DNA of 64,000 bases from Marinobacter nanhaiticus D15-8W (GCF_036511935.1 NZ_AP028878.1:2108001-2172000); one strand, 5' to 3'. Numbered from the stretch's first letter, positions 28,429 to 40,852 are shown. Notes: generated by a model from the letters alone, not told the origin. Made by a program: numbers and translations.

Positions 28429-29283
28429 CTATTGCGTACTGGCGCTTCCGCTCTGGTCTGCGATCGGTTTGAAGTAGACCAGCAGCCCCAGGGATGGTGA
28501 GTCCAGATAGTGGATTTCCTCGCTGCGCATGCGGCGGGTCTCGTGGAGCCACGTCAGCAGTTGCTTGTCGGAGGTTGGCTCGGTGCGAAGATCAGTCACG
28601 GTGAATTCGTCGCCCGCAGAGCGCGAGCCCATATACGGATCGTTCGCCGCCAGGGGATTGTCCTGGCTGACTTCCGACTGTTGCGGCTCGAGACTCCCGT
28701 CCTGGTTCACGCCGTCCTGCATGGATTTTTCTGGCGCCGGTTCCCAGTGGTTGAGATGCGCCGTGACGTGCAGGTAGCGGATACGGTCGATGTCGATGTA
28801 GCCCTGTACTTCCCGCTCGCCGGCTTCCTCGAGCATTTCCCCCAGCGCAATCCGCAAGGGTTCTCCCTGGTAATCCGGTGGAAACGACTGGGTCCAGCCG
28901 GTCGCCATCAGCACGCGGTAGCGACCGCTGTTCTCGAGCCGGGCTGCCGCTGAATTGAGATACAGGTTATTACGGGGAATCAGGGATAGATCGGAGGTGA
29001 CCTGGCCGCCGGGACCGACCACCCAGAGCTGTTTCTCAACATCAGGGTTGGCCTCGGGGCGGCGCGTCTGCATTTCCTCGCCAATCGACGAGGCGGCGTC
29101 AAGACGCTCGAACAGAACCAGTTCGGCCCGGTAGAGATTGTCCTGGGCCGTTGCTGTTCCGGATGCTGACATCAGGGCGGCTGCGAAGGCCAGTGGCGCC
29201 AGCCACCGGTTCTGGAAATCCTGCAAAACTCCATACTCCCGTTTCTGGGCCAGCCATGCCGGCCGTGGGCGGCGCTCGGTCAT
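28429..29283 (-). CDS. CsiV-type peptidoglycan-binding protein
   Basis: 284 residues. A signal peptide is predicted at about 28-46 (FAAALMSASGTATAQD), after a charged start. The mature part matches the CsiV family: YRAELVLFERL, VTAHLNHWEP and TRRMRSEEIHYLDSPSLGLLVYF. CsiV binds peptidoglycan and interacts with LpoA/PBP1A in Vibrio. Its first four codon bases overlap the mfd stop (ATGA), so it follows mfd in an operon, as in Pseudomonas. Confidence 0.85.
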   Translation of the reverse strand: MTERRPRPAWLAQKREYGVLQDFQNRWLAPLAFAAALMSASGTATAQDNLYRAELVLFERLDAASSIGEEMQTRRPEANPDVEKQLWVVGPGGQVTSDLSLIPRNNLYLNSAAARLENSGRYRVLMATGWTQSFPPDYQGEPLRIALGEMLEEAGEREVQGYIDIDRIRYLHVTAHLNHWEPAPEKSMQDGVNQDGSLEPQQSEVSQDNPLAANDPYMGSRSAGDEFTVTDLRTEPTSDKQLLTWLHETRRMRSEEIHYLDSPSLGLLVYFKPIADQSGSASTQ

Positions 29284-32200
29284 GCGGGGCGTTTCTCCAG
29301 CTCCGTGAGCATGTCCGCGACGCCGGCAAGTTTACCATCGGTCGAGGTATCCTTCAGCCTGAAGCGGAAGGTGTTGGCGCCCTCAAGTTTATAGGATTGC
29401 GGTGCGCCCTGGACTTTCTGGACAAGAATTAACGGATCGACCGGTGTGGTGTTGCCGAATTCCAATCGGCCCCATTCGCTGCCGGCATCGATCTTGGTGA
29501 TGCCGAGCGCTTCCGCGCGGATGCGCGCCTGAGTCTGGCGTATCAGGTTCTTGGTCTGGTCCGGCAGCAGGCCGAAGCGGTCGATCATCTCGACCTGCAG
29601 CTCCTTGAGCTCATCCTGGCTCTTGGTACTGGCGATCCGTTTGTAGAGCATTAACCGGTTATGCACATCCGGCAGGTAGTCTTCCGGAATCAGCGCCGGA
29701 ATGCGCAGGTTGATCTCGGTGCCATGGCTGAGTGGTAGCTCCGCGTTTGGCGTGCGCCCCTCGCGGATCGCCTTGACGGCTTCGTCCAGGAGCTCCATGT
29801 AGAGTGTAAAGCCGATGCTCTCGATCTGGCCGCTCTGTTCCTCGCCCAGCAGCTCGCCGGCGCCGCGGATTTCCAGGTCTTGGGTTGCCAGCATGAACCC
29901 CGCACCCAAATCCTGCGCCAGGGAAATGGCTTCCAGCCGCTTCTCGGCATCGGCGCTCAGGCTCTTCGGCGGCGGGGTCAGCAGGTAGGCATATGCTTGG
30001 TGGTGAGACCGGCCGACACGGCCGCGCAATTGGTGCAGCTGGGCCAGGCCGAACTTGTCTGCGCGCTCGATAATGATGGTATTGGCGCTGGGGATGTCGA
30101 TGCCGGTCTCGATGATCGTGGTGCATACCAGCACGTTGAAGCGCTTGTGGTAGAAGTCAGACATGATCTGCTCGAGCTCGCGCTCGCGCATCTGGCCATG
30201 GGCGACGCCGACCCGGGCTTCGGGGATCATCTCGCGCAGGTCGGCCGCGGCTTTCTCGATGGTACTGACTTCGTTGTGCAGGAAGTAGACCTGGCCACCC
30301 CGGAGGATTTCCCGCAGGACCGCTTCCTTCACCATGGCGTCCTCGCGCTGCCGCACGAAGGTCTTCACCGACAGGCGCCGGGCTGGCGGGGTGGCAATAA
30401 TGGACAGATCCCGCAGGTGGCCCATGGCCATGTTGAGCGTACGCGGGATTGGCGTTGCCGTCAGGGTTAACAAGTCCACCTCGGCCCTGAGTGCCTTGAG
30501 TCGCTCTTTCTGCTGCACGCCGAAGCGGTGTTCCTCGTCGATGATCACCAGTCCCAGGTTCTTGAACTTCACATCGCCCTGGATCAGCTTGTGGGTGCCG
30601 ATCACGATATCTGCCTTGCCAGCTTCGATGTTTTCGAGGGTCTGGCTTGCCTGCTTACCGGTACGAAAGCGGCTCAGCAACTCGACGTTGATGGGCGTAT
30701 CGGCAAAGCGGTCACGGAAGGACTCATAGTGCTGCTGGGCGAGCAGGGTGGTCGGCACGAGCACGGCGACCTGCTTGCCGGAATAGGTTGCAATAAAGGC
30801 GGCCCGCATGGCCACTTCCGTCTTGCCGAAGCCCACATCACCGCAGACCAGACGGTCCATCGGGCGCTCACTGGTCATGTCTTCCATAACGGCATCGATT
30901 GCCGCTTGCTGGTCCGGGGTTTCCTCGAACGGGAACCCGGCGGCGAAAGCCCGGTAGTTTTCTGCCGGGTCATCGAAGACAAAGCCTTTGCGGGCTTCCC
31001 GTCGGGCGTAGACATCGAGCAGTTCGGCGGCGGTGTCGCGGATCTTCTCCAGCGCTTTTTGCTTGGCCTGGCTCCAGCGGTCGGTACCGAGCTTGTGCAG
31101 TGGGGCCAGGTCGTTATCCGTCCCGGCGTAACGGGAGATCAGGTGCAGACTGGAGACAGGCACATAGAGTTTGGCGTTGTCCGCATACTCAAGGGTCAGG
31201 AATTCCTCGGCATTGTCCTTGTCCACGGCGATAGTCTGCAGGCCTTGGTAGCGGCCTACGCCGTGATCGATGTGGACCACCGGGGCGCCGATGCGCAATT
31301 CCGACAGGTCGCGGTAGCTGGCATCGTTGATTTCCGTAGGCTTTTCGCGGCGCCGCTGCTGGAGTACGCGCTCGCCAAAGAGTTCAGTCTCGGTAATGAG
31401 TGCGAGCTGATTTTCGGTTAGCTGATACCCCGCATCGAGTGGTGCCACGGTGATGGCCAGGTCGGCGTTGCTCTGGATAAATGCGGCCCAGTCGCCGATA
31501 GGCTCGGGACGCAGCTTGTAGTCCGCCAGGTTCTCGATCAGGGCCTCGCGTCGGCCTGCCGATTCGACACAGAGCAGCGTGCGCCCCTCGAATCCGTTAA
31601 GGAAGTCCCGTAGCCGGTGGGCCGGATCCTGGGCCTTGCCGTCCATCGCAACGCGGGGCAGGGCGGCTGTGGCACAGGTGCGCTCACGCGCGCCGGCATC
31701 GGCAAACTCGGTCTGTACGGTTACGCGGGCAAAATTTTTCAGCTGGCGGTAGCACTCGTCCTTGGCCATGAATAGGTATCGAGGCTCGAGGATCGGGCGC
31801 ATGCGATCGTAGCGGCGATCCTCGTAGCGGGTCTCGGCCTCTTCCCGGGCGTGATCGATGGCGGGTTCAAGGCCGGCTGAGGTGAAGACCTGTGTATTGT
31901 CTGGCAGGTAGTCGAACAGTGTTGCCGTCTCTTCGAAAAACAGCGGGAGGTAGTACTCGATACCCGGCGGGGTGATGCCCTGGCTCACGTCCTTGTAGAT
32001 CGGCGCGTCCTTGTCGGCGTGCGGGAAGTGCTCGAACCAGCGGTTGCGGAAGCTGGAGCGTGCCTCCTTGTGCCAGGGAAATTCGTTGGCCGGGAGCAGT
32101 TCTATGCGTTCGATACGGTCTACGGAACGCTGGGTCTCCGGATCGAAGGTGCGCAAGGTCTCGATCTCATCATCGAACAGGTCGATCCGGTAGGGTTGGG

Positions 32201-32789
32201 CCGCGCCCATGGGAAAAATATCCAGGATGGCGCCACGGACCGCATATTCGCCGTGCTCGTAGACATTCTCGGTATGGCGATAGCCGGCTGCTTCGAGCTG
32301 TTGGCGCCAGCTGTCGATTTTCAGGGTCTGACCCACTTCCAGTAGCAGGGTATTGCCCTGCAGGTAGGAAACCGGCGCCAGCCGATGCATCAATGTTCGG
32401 GCCGGGACCACCAACAGCCCGCATTGCGCCTGGGGCAAACGATGCAATGTACGGATCCGGCGCGAAATAATGTCCTGGTGCGGCGAGAACATGTCGTAGG
32501 GCAGGGTTTCCCAGTCGGGCAGGGAGAGCAATTCGAGCCCATCGTCGCTGATGCCGCCCTGGTCTTCGTCTGCTGCCAGCCCAAGGAAAAAACGCAGTGA
32601 CTGCTCCAGACGGATCGCCTCGTCCGTCGAGGCTGTAATCACCAGGGTCAGTCCGCCATGGCTGCGTGCACCCTCGCAAATCGCCAAGGCTTGGCTGCTA
32701 CCGTGCAAGCCGCTCCAGATTTCATGGTTCGAGGGGCGGCTGGGCAGCTTGGGTGCGATCAGGGCCTGCGGTGTGGCGACTGGACTCAT
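29280..32789 (-). CDS. mfd: Transcription-repair coupling factor Mfd
   Basis: 1169 residues, full length for Mfd, which recognises RNA polymerase stalled at DNA damage, displaces it and recruits UvrA. In order: a UvrB-like N-terminal module (residues 1-350), the RNA-polymerase interaction domain (from about 490, GAPVVHIDHGVGRYQG), and RecG-like translocase motifs. Walker A GDVGFGKT is at 650-657 and DEEH at 751-754. A C-terminal UvrA-masking domain closes the protein. The downstream csiV start overlaps it by 4 bases. Confidence 0.97.
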   Translation of the reverse strand: MSPVATPQALIAPKLPSRPSNHEIWSGLHGSSQALAICEGARSHGGLTLVITASTDEAIRLEQSLRFFLGLAADEDQGGISDDGLELLSLPDWETLPYDMFSPHQDIISRRIRTLHRLPQAQCGLLVVPARTLMHRLAPVSYLQGNTLLLEVGQTLKIDSWRQQLEAAGYRHTENVYEHGEYAVRGAILDIFPMGAAQPYRIDLFDDEIETLRTFDPETQRSVDRIERIELLPANEFPWHKEARSSFRNRWFEHFPHADKDAPIYKDVSQGITPPGIEYYLPLFFEETATLFDYLPDNTQVFTSAGLEPAIDHAREEAETRYEDRRYDRMRPILEPRYLFMAKDECYRQLKNFARVTVQTEFADAGARERTCATAALPRVAMDGKAQDPAHRLRDFLNGFEGRTLLCVESAGRREALIENLADYKLRPEPIGDWAAFIQSNADLAITVAPLDAGYQLTENQLALITETELFGERVLQQRRREKPTEINDASYRDLSELRIGAPVVHIDHGVGRYQGLQTIAVDKDNAEEFLTLEYADNAKLYVPVSSLHLISRYAGTDNDLAPLHKLGTDRWSQAKQKALEKIRDTAAELLDVYARREARKGFVFDDPAENYRAFAAGFPFEETPDQQAAIDAVMEDMTSERPMDRLVCGDVGFGKTEVAMRAAFIATYSGKQVAVLVPTTLLAQQHYESFRDRFADTPINVELLSRFRTGKQASQTLENIEAGKADIVIGTHKLIQGDVKFKNLGLVIIDEEHRFGVQQKERLKALRAEVDLLTLTATPIPRTLNMAMGHLRDLSIIATPPARRLSVKTFVRQREDAMVKEAVLREILRGGQVYFLHNEVSTIEKAAADLREMIPEARVGVAHGQMRERELEQIMSDFYHKRFNVLVCTTIIETGIDIPSANTIIIERADKFGLAQLHQLRGRVGRSHHQAYAYLLTPPPKSLSADAEKRLEAISLAQDLGAGFMLATQDLEIRGAGELLGEEQSGQIESIGFTLYMELLDEAVKAIREGRTPNAELPLSHGTEINLRIPALIPEDYLPDVHNRLMLYKRIASTKSQDELKELQVEMIDRFGLLPDQTKNLIRQTQARIRAEALGITKIDAGSEWGRLEFGNTTPVDPLILVQKVQGAPQSYKLEGANTFRFRLKDTSTDGKLAGVADMLTELEKRPA

Positions 32790-32972
32790 AGCGTTGCGGC
32801 TTTCCTGGCTAGTCTGGAATTAAGCGGGCATTGCCCTCGATAGTTTCGACGGTTACTGCGTTGGGCGCGATGGTAAAGGCCCTTGGAGATATAGGCCCCT
32901 ATATTGGGAGGCTCATTCTAGCGGGCGGAATCTGGGCTGTCATGACTGTAATGCCAGGGCTCTTCCTTGGGC

Positions 32973-33001
32973 TTGTTCGCCAGCTTCTTAAATTGGATAA
33001 T
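32973..33001 (+). promoter_or_regulatory. Predicted promoter of the GAPDH gene
   Basis: TTGTTC (32973-32978) and GATAAT (32996-33001) are separated by 17 bases. They lie 71 bases before the chosen start codon. The -35 box matches only three of six consensus bases. Confidence 0.4.
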
Positions 33002-33072
33002 AACCGCCCAATTTGTGCGGGTTAGCGGGCTTTTCCGCTGCCTATCAATGTCTAAACACCAGAGGTTTACGC

Positions 33073-34545
33073 GTGAGTCACGAGCAGATGAACGAGCACC
33101 TGTCCGCCTGGACTGAAAGAGAATCCATGGCGGAGGCGATGATTCCCCTGATCGGCCGCCTGTATCGCAAGAACAATGTGGTCACGTCAATTTACGGTCG
33201 TGCAATCATCAACCAATCCACGATTGGCATCATCAAGGCTCACCGTTTTGTGCGTCAGGTTGAGCACAACGAACTATCTGTCCACGACACGCTTCCTATC
33301 CTCGAAATCCTTGACAAGCTCGACCTTGGTCGCGCCCACATCGACATCGGCAAACTGGCCGTGCGCTTCAAGGAGCAGGGCAGTGGCAGCTCCCTGGAAG
33401 AATTCCTGCGGGAGGAAATCGGCGAAGTCGTCGGCAAGTATCAGGAGCAGTGCCACGAAGAGTCCTGTCGTGACACCAAAGACGTGGTGCTCTACGGCTT
33501 CGGCCGGATTGGCCGTCTGCTGGCGCGTATCCTGATCGAAAAAGCGGGTGGCGGTAACAATCTGCGTCTGCGCGCGATTGTCGTACGCCAGGGTGGTGCC
33601 GAAAATGATCTGGAGAAACGTGCCAGCCTACTGCGCCGGGATTCGGTACACGGTTCCTTTAAAGGCACCATCACCGTCGATGAGGAAAATAGCGCCCTGA
33701 TCGCCAACGGCAACTTTATCAAGGTGATCTACTCCGACGGTCCGGACAAGCTGGACTACACCGACTACGGCATCAACAACGCCATTATCATCGACAATAC
33801 CGGTAAGTGGCGCGACGAAGAGGGCCTTGGCCTGCACCTGAAGTCCAAGGGGGCCAGCCGCGTTATCCTGACCGCACCGGGTAAAGGCAATATCAAGAAC
33901 ATCGTCTACGGCATCAACAATGGTGATATCACCGAGGATGATCGCATCCTGTCGGCCGCGTCCTGTACCACGAACGCGATTACGCCGGTATTGAAGGCGA
34001 TCCATGACGAGTTCGGGATCATCGATGGTCACGTGGAAACCGTGCACTCCTACACCAACGACCAGAACCTGATCGACAACTATCACAAAGGCTCGCGTCG
34101 TGGCCGCAGTGCGCCGCTGAATATGGTTATCACCGAAACGGGTGCCGCCAAGGCCGTGTCCAAGGCACTGCCAGAGCTGAAAGGCAAACTGACCGGCAAC
34201 GCGATCCGGGTACCGACGCCCAACGTCTCCATGGCGATCCTGAACCTGAACCTGAGCAAGGACGTGACCGTCGAGTCCGCCAACGATTACCTGCGGGAGA
34301 TGGCGCTGCACTCCGAGTTGCAGAAGCAGATCGATTTCGTCAACTCGCCGGAAGTGGTGTCTACCGATTTCGTGGGCTCCCGTCACGCCGGGGTGGTCGA
34401 CGCCCAGGCGACGATCGCCAACGGTAATCGGCTGATCCTGTACGTTTGGTACGACAACGAGTTTGGCTACAGTGCGCAGGTTATCCGTTGCGTAAACCAG
34501 ATGGCCGGTGTGACTTACCCGATCTTCCCGTCACGCGTACGCTGA
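33073..34545 (+). CDS. gap: Glyceraldehyde-3-phosphate dehydrogenase, long form
   Basis: About 490 residues, longer than a classical GAPDH (about 335). The extra roughly 135 residues are N-terminal, mostly helical, and start LSAWTERESMAEAMIPLIGRLYRKNN. The Rossmann motif GFGRIGR is near residue 142, the catalytic Cys298 sits in SCTTN and His325 in HSYTND. It phosphorylates and oxidises glyceraldehyde-3-phosphate (or runs backward in gluconeogenesis). The start is GTG 33073, with AGAGG 8 bases before it. Homologues with this extension lie next to mfd in Pseudomonas. The role of the extension is unknown. Confidence 0.92.
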   Translation: MSHEQMNEHLSAWTERESMAEAMIPLIGRLYRKNNVVTSIYGRAIINQSTIGIIKAHRFVRQVEHNELSVHDTLPILEILDKLDLGRAHIDIGKLAVRFKEQGSGSSLEEFLREEIGEVVGKYQEQCHEESCRDTKDVVLYGFGRIGRLLARILIEKAGGGNNLRLRAIVVRQGGAENDLEKRASLLRRDSVHGSFKGTITVDEENSALIANGNFIKVIYSDGPDKLDYTDYGINNAIIIDNTGKWRDEEGLGLHLKSKGASRVILTAPGKGNIKNIVYGINNGDITEDDRILSAASCTTNAITPVLKAIHDEFGIIDGHVETVHSYTNDQNLIDNYHKGSRRGRSAPLNMVITETGAAKAVSKALPELKGKLTGNAIRVPTPNVSMAILNLNLSKDVTVESANDYLREMALHSELQKQIDFVNSPEVVSTDFVGSRHAGVVDAQATIANGNRLILYVWYDNEFGYSAQVIRCVNQMAGVTYPIFPSRVR

Positions 34546-34598
34546 TCGGTCCGATTTGATCGGTTATGGCTATCCAGCCGTGGCCGGCGAATCTCCGG

Positions 34599-34633
34599 CG
34601 CCCCGTTAGGTCCAAGCCTTTCGGGGCGTTTTT
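34599..34633 (+). terminator. Terminator after gap
   Basis: CGCCCCG (34599-34605) pairs with CGGGGCG (34622-34628) around a 16-base loop, followed by TTTTT (34629-34633). Confidence 0.8.
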
Positions 34634-34741
34634 GTTTGGCCCTTGGCTGTGTGCAAGTGGCCGTAGCTGTTGGGCGCGCGGGAGGGTTTGGACGGGTTGT
34701 GGGCCACTACGTAACCGAGCGTAAAGTAGGGGGTGTTCTGG

Positions 34742-34770
34742 TGGAAATGACGCGTCTGACTCTCTATAAT
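34742..34770 (+). promoter_or_regulatory. Predicted promoter of the nqr operon
   Basis: A perfect TATAAT (34765-34770) lies 17 bases after TGGAAA (34742-34747, four of six consensus). The start of nqrA follows 178 bases later, leaving a long leader. Confidence 0.55.
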
Positions 34771-34948
34771 TGGCGCGATTTTGGGTACGTCTGGCTGCTG
34801 AAACTTCACCCTTCAACCAAACACCCGGTCTCACCAGGTGCTTGATTTCGCCGGTCCTGGGCGCTTTCGCGTCAATTCGGGGCTATCCTGGAGTTTTTCC
34901 CGGACGTGACTAATCCATAGAAAGTTTCTGATGATTGGACGGGGCTAA

Positions 34949-36295
<1,347 letters not shown>

Positions 36296-36299
36296 GCAC

Positions 36300-37505
36300 A
36301 TGGCATTAAGAGAGTTCCTCAACGGTATCGAGCACCACTTCGAAAAAGGTGGTAAGTACGAGCGCTGGTATGCGCTCTACGAAGCGGTCGACACCATTTT
36401 CTATTCGCCGAGCAGCGTGACGTCCACGACGTCGCACGTTCGCGACGGTATCGACCTTAAACGCATCATGATCACGGTCTGGTTCTGTGTCTGGCCGGCG
36501 ATGTTCTTCGGCATGTGGAACATTGGTTACCAGGCCAATTCATTCCTGGCTGCTACTCCGGATGCCATGATGGGTGATGGTGGCTGGCGTACAGCTATCA
36601 TCTCCGCGCTGGCAGGCAACGACCCGGGCAGCATCTGGGACAACCTGGTCTACGGTGCGGCCTACTTTATCCCGGTTTATGCCGTGACCTTCATTGTCGG
36701 CGGCTTCTGGGAGGTTCTGTTCGCGACGGTTCGTCGTCACGAGGTGAACGAGGGGTTCTTCGTGACCTCCATCCTCTTTGCCCTGATTTGCCCGCCCACC
36801 ATTCCACTGTGGCAGGTAGCTTTGGGTATCACCTTCGGTGTCGTTATCGGCAAGGAAGTGTTCGGCGGTACTGGCAAGAACTTCCTGAACCCGGCGCTCA
36901 CTGGCCGTGCGTTCCTCTACTTCGCCTATCCGGCGCAGATCTCTGGCGATACCATTTGGACGGCCGTTGATGGTTTCAGTGGCGCAACGGCTCTGAGCAT
37001 GGCAGCGTCCGGCGGTATGGACGCGGTAAGGGAGTCCATGACCTGGGCGCAAGCCTTCTATGGCACGATCCAGGGGTCCATCGGTGAAACCTCCACGCTG
37101 GCCATCCTGATCGGCGGCCTGATCCTTCTGGGCATGAAGATCGCATCCTACCGCATCGTGGGCGGGGTAATGATCGGCATGATCGCGACTACCTTGCTGC
37201 TCAACGCCATAGGTTCGGAAACCAATCCGATGTTCGGTGTGCCTGCGCATTGGCACCTGGTCATGGGTGGATTCGCTTTCGGGATGATGTTCATGGCAAC
37301 CGATCCTGTATCTGCGGCCATGACCAACACCGGCAAGTGGGCCTTCGGTATCCTCGTCGGCTTGATGACCGTGCTCATCCGCGTGGTCAACCCGGCCTTC
37401 CCGGAAGGCATCATGCTCGCCATCCTGTTCGCTAACCTGTTTGCGCCGCTGATGGATCATTTCGTCGTGCAGGCCAATATCAAACGGAGGCTCGCCCGTG
37501 GCTAA
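36300..37505 (+). CDS. nqrB: Na+-translocating NADH:quinone reductase subunit B
   Basis: 401 residues with about ten transmembrane helices. The covalent FMN site DGFSGATA is at about 224-231, with Thr230 the acceptor for the flavin attached by ApbE. NqrB holds FMN and riboflavin, forms the sodium channel and contributes the quinone site. Its last 8 bases overlap the start of nqrC. Confidence 0.97.
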   Translation: MALREFLNGIEHHFEKGGKYERWYALYEAVDTIFYSPSSVTSTTSHVRDGIDLKRIMITVWFCVWPAMFFGMWNIGYQANSFLAATPDAMMGDGGWRTAIISALAGNDPGSIWDNLVYGAAYFIPVYAVTFIVGGFWEVLFATVRRHEVNEGFFVTSILFALICPPTIPLWQVALGITFGVVIGKEVFGGTGKNFLNPALTGRAFLYFAYPAQISGDTIWTAVDGFSGATALSMAASGGMDAVRESMTWAQAFYGTIQGSIGETSTLAILIGGLILLGMKIASYRIVGGVMIGMIATTLLLNAIGSETNPMFGVPAHWHLVMGGFAFGMMFMATDPVSAAMTNTGKWAFGILVGLMTVLIRVVNPAFPEGIMLAILFANLFAPLMDHFVVQANIKRRLARG

Positions 37506-38301
37506 GAAGAAGGAAACCGTTTCCCGCACGGTTGTCGTAGCCCTGGCGCTGTGCATCGTCTGTTCGGTCATCGTTTCGACCGCGGCGGTTGTGCTCAAGC
37601 CGGCTCAAATAACCAACCGTAACCTCGACATGAAGACCAATATCCTGGCCGCAGCCGGTATGTTGCAGCCAGGTGCCAGCGCTGATGAAATCGAGGAGCA
37701 ATTCCAGCGATTTGACGTCAGGCTGGTCAATCTGGAATCTGGCGAATATGTCGACCCGCAATCTATCGGCCTGAATGACGCTATGGCCTACGACCAGTAC
37801 CGAGCTTCGGCGGATCCCGAAATGTCGGAAGACATTCCGTCTTCCGAAGATAAGGCTGGCATCAAGCGCCAGGCCGACATCGCCAAGGTGTTCGTGCTGC
37901 AAACGAATGGTGAGCTCGAGCGCATTGTACTGCCGATTCACGGCTACGGCTTGTGGTCTACGCTATACGGCTTTGTCTCTCTCGAAGGCGATGCCAATAC
38001 CATCGAAGGTCTTGGTTTCTATGCCCATGCGGAAACACCGGGCCTGGGGGGCGAAGTCGATAACCCGAAGTGGAAGGCTCAATGGGTTGGCAAGAAGGTA
38101 TACGGCGAAAACCTGGAAGAGCCCGAGATCCAGTTGGTCAAGGGTGGTGTCGATCCCAATGCACCTGATGCTGAACACAAGGTCGATGCGCTCTCCGGAG
38201 CGACGCTGACCAGCCGTGGTGTACAGCAGCTGGTTAACTTCTGGATGAGTGAACGTGGCTTCGCGCCCTACCTCAACAAGCTTCGCGAAGGGGAGGTCTG
38301 A
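37498..38301 (+). CDS. nqrC: Na+-translocating NADH:quinone reductase subunit C
   Basis: 267 residues from GTG 37498. One N-terminal transmembrane helix (about 11-32) is followed by a periplasmic domain. The FMN-binding motif [13 protein letters not shown] is near the C terminus, with Thr236 the covalent attachment residue for ApbE. It starts inside the nqrB gene, so the two are translationally coupled. Confidence 0.96.
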   Translation: MAKKKETVSRTVVVALALCIVCSVIVSTAAVVLKPAQITNRNLDMKTNILAAAGMLQPGASADEIEEQFQRFDVRLVNLESGEYVDPQSIGLNDAMAYDQYRASADPEMSEDIPSSEDKAGIKRQADIAKVFVLQTNGELERIVLPIHGYGLWSTLYGFVSLEGDANTIEGLGFYAHAETPGLGGEVDNPKWKAQWVGKKVYGENLEEPEIQLVKGGVDPNAPDAEHKVDALSGATLTSRGVQQLVNFWMSERGFAPYLNKLREGEV

Positions 38302-38303
38302 CC

Positions 38304-38969
38304 ATGGCGGATGTAAGTGCAAAGCAGGTTCTCTTCGAACCCATATTCAATAACAACCCCATCGCCCTTCAGATCCTGGGGATCTGTTCGGCGCTGGCGG
38401 TGACCAGTAGCCTTAGCGTCACAATGGTTATGTGTGCTTCGGTTATTGCGGTTACCGCATTTTCAAACCTCTTTGTTTCCGTCGTGCGTTCGCAAATCCC
38501 GAACAGCATACGGATCATTGTGCAGATGACGATCATTGCGTCGCTGGTCATCGTGGTCGACCAGATCCTCAAGGCCTATGCCTACGAGATCAGTAAACAG
38601 CTGTCGGTGTTTGTTGGTCTGATCATCACCAACTGTATCGTCATGGGTCGCGCGGAAGGCTTTGCGATGCAGAATGGTCCGCTACTGAGCTTCCTGGACG
38701 GGATCGGTAATGGTCTGGGCTATTCGGTGATGCTGATCGTCATTGCATTCTTCCGCGAATTGCTGGGCTCTGGCTCTCTGTTCGGCGTGGCGCTGATGCC
38801 GGTGGTGAACGATGGTGGCTGGTACGTCCCGAACGGTCTCATGCTGTTGCCGCCGAGTGCCTTCTTTATCATCGGTCTGTCTATCTGGGGCCTTCGTGCC
38901 TGGAAACCGGACCAGGTGGAAGCGCCTGATTACAAAATGTCCCGGCACAAAGTTAAGGAGGCCTTCTGA
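38304..38969 (+). CDS. nqrD: Na+-translocating NADH:quinone reductase subunit D
   Basis: 221 residues with six transmembrane helices. [24 protein letters not shown] at the start and [16 protein letters not shown] in the middle are family features. Together with NqrE it holds an iron centre in the membrane. The ATG overlap TGATG with nqrE indicates coupling. Confidence 0.96.
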   Translation: MADVSAKQVLFEPIFNNNPIALQILGICSALAVTSSLSVTMVMCASVIAVTAFSNLFVSVVRSQIPNSIRIIVQMTIIASLVIVVDQILKAYAYEISKQLSVFVGLIITNCIVMGRAEGFAMQNGPLLSFLDGIGNGLGYSVMLIVIAFFRELLGSGSLFGVALMPVVNDGGWYVPNGLMLLPPSAFFIIGLSIWGLRAWKPDQVEAPDYKMSRHKVKEAF

Positions 38970-39577
38970 TGGAGCATTACATCAGCCTTATCCTGAGGGC
39001 CGTCTTTGTTGAAAACATGGCGCTGGCGTTCTTCCTGGGGATGTGTACGTTCCTGGCCATCTCCAAGAAGATCGAAGCTGCGCTGGGTCTCGGTATCGCC
39101 GTTATCGTGGTGCTGACCTTGACCGTCCCGGTGAACAACCTGATCTACAACAACGTACTTCGTGAGGGTGCGCTGTCGTGGGCCGGACTTCCCGAGGTGG
39201 ATCTGAGCTTCCTGGGCCTGCTGACCTATATCGGTGTTATCGCCGCGATGGTTCAGATCATGGAAATGATCCTGGACAAGTACATCCCCGCGCTATATGC
39301 CGCCTTGGGTGTTTTCCTGCCATTGATTACCGTGAACTGCGCCATTATGGGTGCCTCACTGTTCATGGTCGAGCGTGACTACACCTTCGGCGAGAGTCTG
39401 GTTTACGGCTTCGGCGCCGGTCTGGGCTGGGCGTTGGCGATTGTCGCGCTGGCAGGCATCCGTGAAAAACTGAAGTATAGCGACGTACCCGAGGGCCTGC
39501 GTGGCCTGGGCATCACCTTCATCACGGTGGGCCTGATGTCGCTGGGCTTCATGTCGTTTTCCGGTATTTCCCTGTAA
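38969..39577 (+). CDS. nqrE: Na+-translocating NADH:quinone reductase subunit E
   Basis: 202 residues with six transmembrane helices. [22 protein letters not shown] and [17 protein letters not shown], each with a Cys, are the paired half-motifs that bind the iron between NqrD and NqrE. It is the RnfA-type partner of NqrD. Confidence 0.96.
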   Translation: MEHYISLILRAVFVENMALAFFLGMCTFLAISKKIEAALGLGIAVIVVLTLTVPVNNLIYNNVLREGALSWAGLPEVDLSFLGLLTYIGVIAAMVQIMEMILDKYIPALYAALGVFLPLITVNCAIMGASLFMVERDYTFGESLVYGFGAGLGWALAIVALAGIREKLKYSDVPEGLRGLGITFITVGLMSLGFMSFSGISL

Positions 39578-39616
39578 GTCATCCGGCACACGGTTAATAA
39601 CGATTAAGGCGAGACC

Positions 39617-40843
39617 ATGAATACAGAAATCATTCTCGGCGTGGTCATGTTTACTGTCATCGTGCTTGCACTGGTGGCGGTTATCCTGGCGGCGCGTTCC
39701 AAGCTGGTCAGTACCGGCGCTGTAACGATCGAGATCAACGACGACCCTGAGCACACGCTCAAGACCGAAGCCGGCGGCAAGCTGCTCGGTACCCTGGCCG
39801 GCAACGGCATCTTCCTGTCTTCCGCGTGCGGCGGGGGCGGTACCTGCGCGCAATGCAAGTGCAAGGTGCTTGACGGTGGTGGCTCCATGCTGCCGACGGA
39901 AAAGACCCATTTCACCAACCGTGAAGAGCGTGAAGGCTGGCGCCTGTCCTGCCAGGTCCCTGTAAAACAGGACATGAAGATCGAAGTGCCGGAAGAGTTT
40001 TTCGGTGTGAAGAAATGGGAATGCGAAGTGGTGTCGAACCACAACGTGGCCACCTTCATCAAGGAACTGGTGCTGAAGCTGCCCGAAGGTGAGGAAGTCG
40101 ACTTCCGAGCCGGCGGCTACGTCCAGCTCGAATGTCCTCCCTACGAGATCGACTTCAAGAATTTCGATATCGAGGAGGAGTTCCACGAGGATTGGGACAA
40201 GCACGATATCTGGCGCTACAAGGCCATTAACAAGGAAGAGGTCATCCGTGCCTATTCCATGGCGAACTACCCGGAAGAGAAGGGTGTCCTCAAGTTCAAC
40301 ATCCGTATCGCTACACCGCCGCCGGGTACTGAGCACCCGCCGGGCCTCATGTCCACTTATGTTTTCAATCTTAAGCCGGGTGATAAGGTCACGGTATTCG
40401 GTCCGTTTGGTGAGTTCTTCGCCAAGAAAACCGAAGCGGAAATGGTGTTCATTGGCGGTGGTGCGGGCATGGCACCCATGCGCTCCCACATTTTCGACCA
40501 GTTGAAGCGACTGAACTCCAAGCGCAAGATCAGCTTCTGGTACGGCGCACGCAGTGTCCGTGAAATGTTTTATGTCGAGGACTTCAACCAGCTGGCGGAG
40601 GAAAACGACAACTTCGAATGGCATGTGGCGCTGTCCGACGCACTACCGACGGACAACTGGGAAGGCCCGACAGGCTTCATCCACAACGTTCTGTACGAAA
40701 ACTACCTCAAGGACCATCCCGCACCTGAGGACTGTGAGTACTACATGTGTGGGCCCCCCATTATGAACGCGTCCGTCATCAAGATGCTGAAGGACCTGGG
40801 TGTCGAGGACGAAAACATCATGCTGGACGATTTCGGGGGTTAA
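39617..40843 (+). CDS. nqrF: Na+-translocating NADH:quinone reductase subunit F
   Basis: 408 residues: one N-terminal transmembrane helix (about 5-26), a 2Fe-2S ferredoxin domain with Cys71, Cys77, Cys80 and Cys112 ([11 protein letters not shown] and SCQ), then an FAD-binding domain ([11 protein letters not shown]) and an NADH-binding domain ([16 protein letters not shown], ending with CGPP). It takes electrons from NADH. The last gene of the core complex, it is followed closely by apbE. Confidence 0.97.
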   Translation: MNTEIILGVVMFTVIVLALVAVILAARSKLVSTGAVTIEINDDPEHTLKTEAGGKLLGTLAGNGIFLSSACGGGGTCAQCKCKVLDGGGSMLPTEKTHFTNREEREGWRLSCQVPVKQDMKIEVPEEFFGVKKWECEVVSNHNVATFIKELVLKLPEGEEVDFRAGGYVQLECPPYEIDFKNFDIEEEFHEDWDKHDIWRYKAINKEEVIRAYSMANYPEEKGVLKFNIRIATPPPGTEHPPGLMSTYVFNLKPGDKVTVFGPFGEFFAKKTEAEMVFIGGGAGMAPMRSHIFDQLKRLNSKRKISFWYGARSVREMFYVEDFNQLAEENDNFEWHVALSDALPTDNWEGPTGFIHNVLYENYLKDHPAPEDCEYYMCGPPIMNASVIKMLKDLGVEDENIMLDDFGG

Positions 40844-40852
40844 TACGACTGC

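Larger units (their letters stand above)
34546..34948. other. 403-bp region between gap and nqrA
   Basis: It contains the gap terminator and the nqr promoter, both listed separately. No other ORF or RNA is convincing. Confidence 0.5.

Noticed and set aside
36540..37598. 352-residue minus-strand frame
   Set aside because: Antisense to nqrB/nqrC; His/Asp/Arg-rich shadow translation with no family features.
39356..40624. 422-residue minus-strand frame
   Set aside because: Antisense to nqrF and nqrE; it arises from GC-rich codon use in the real genes.
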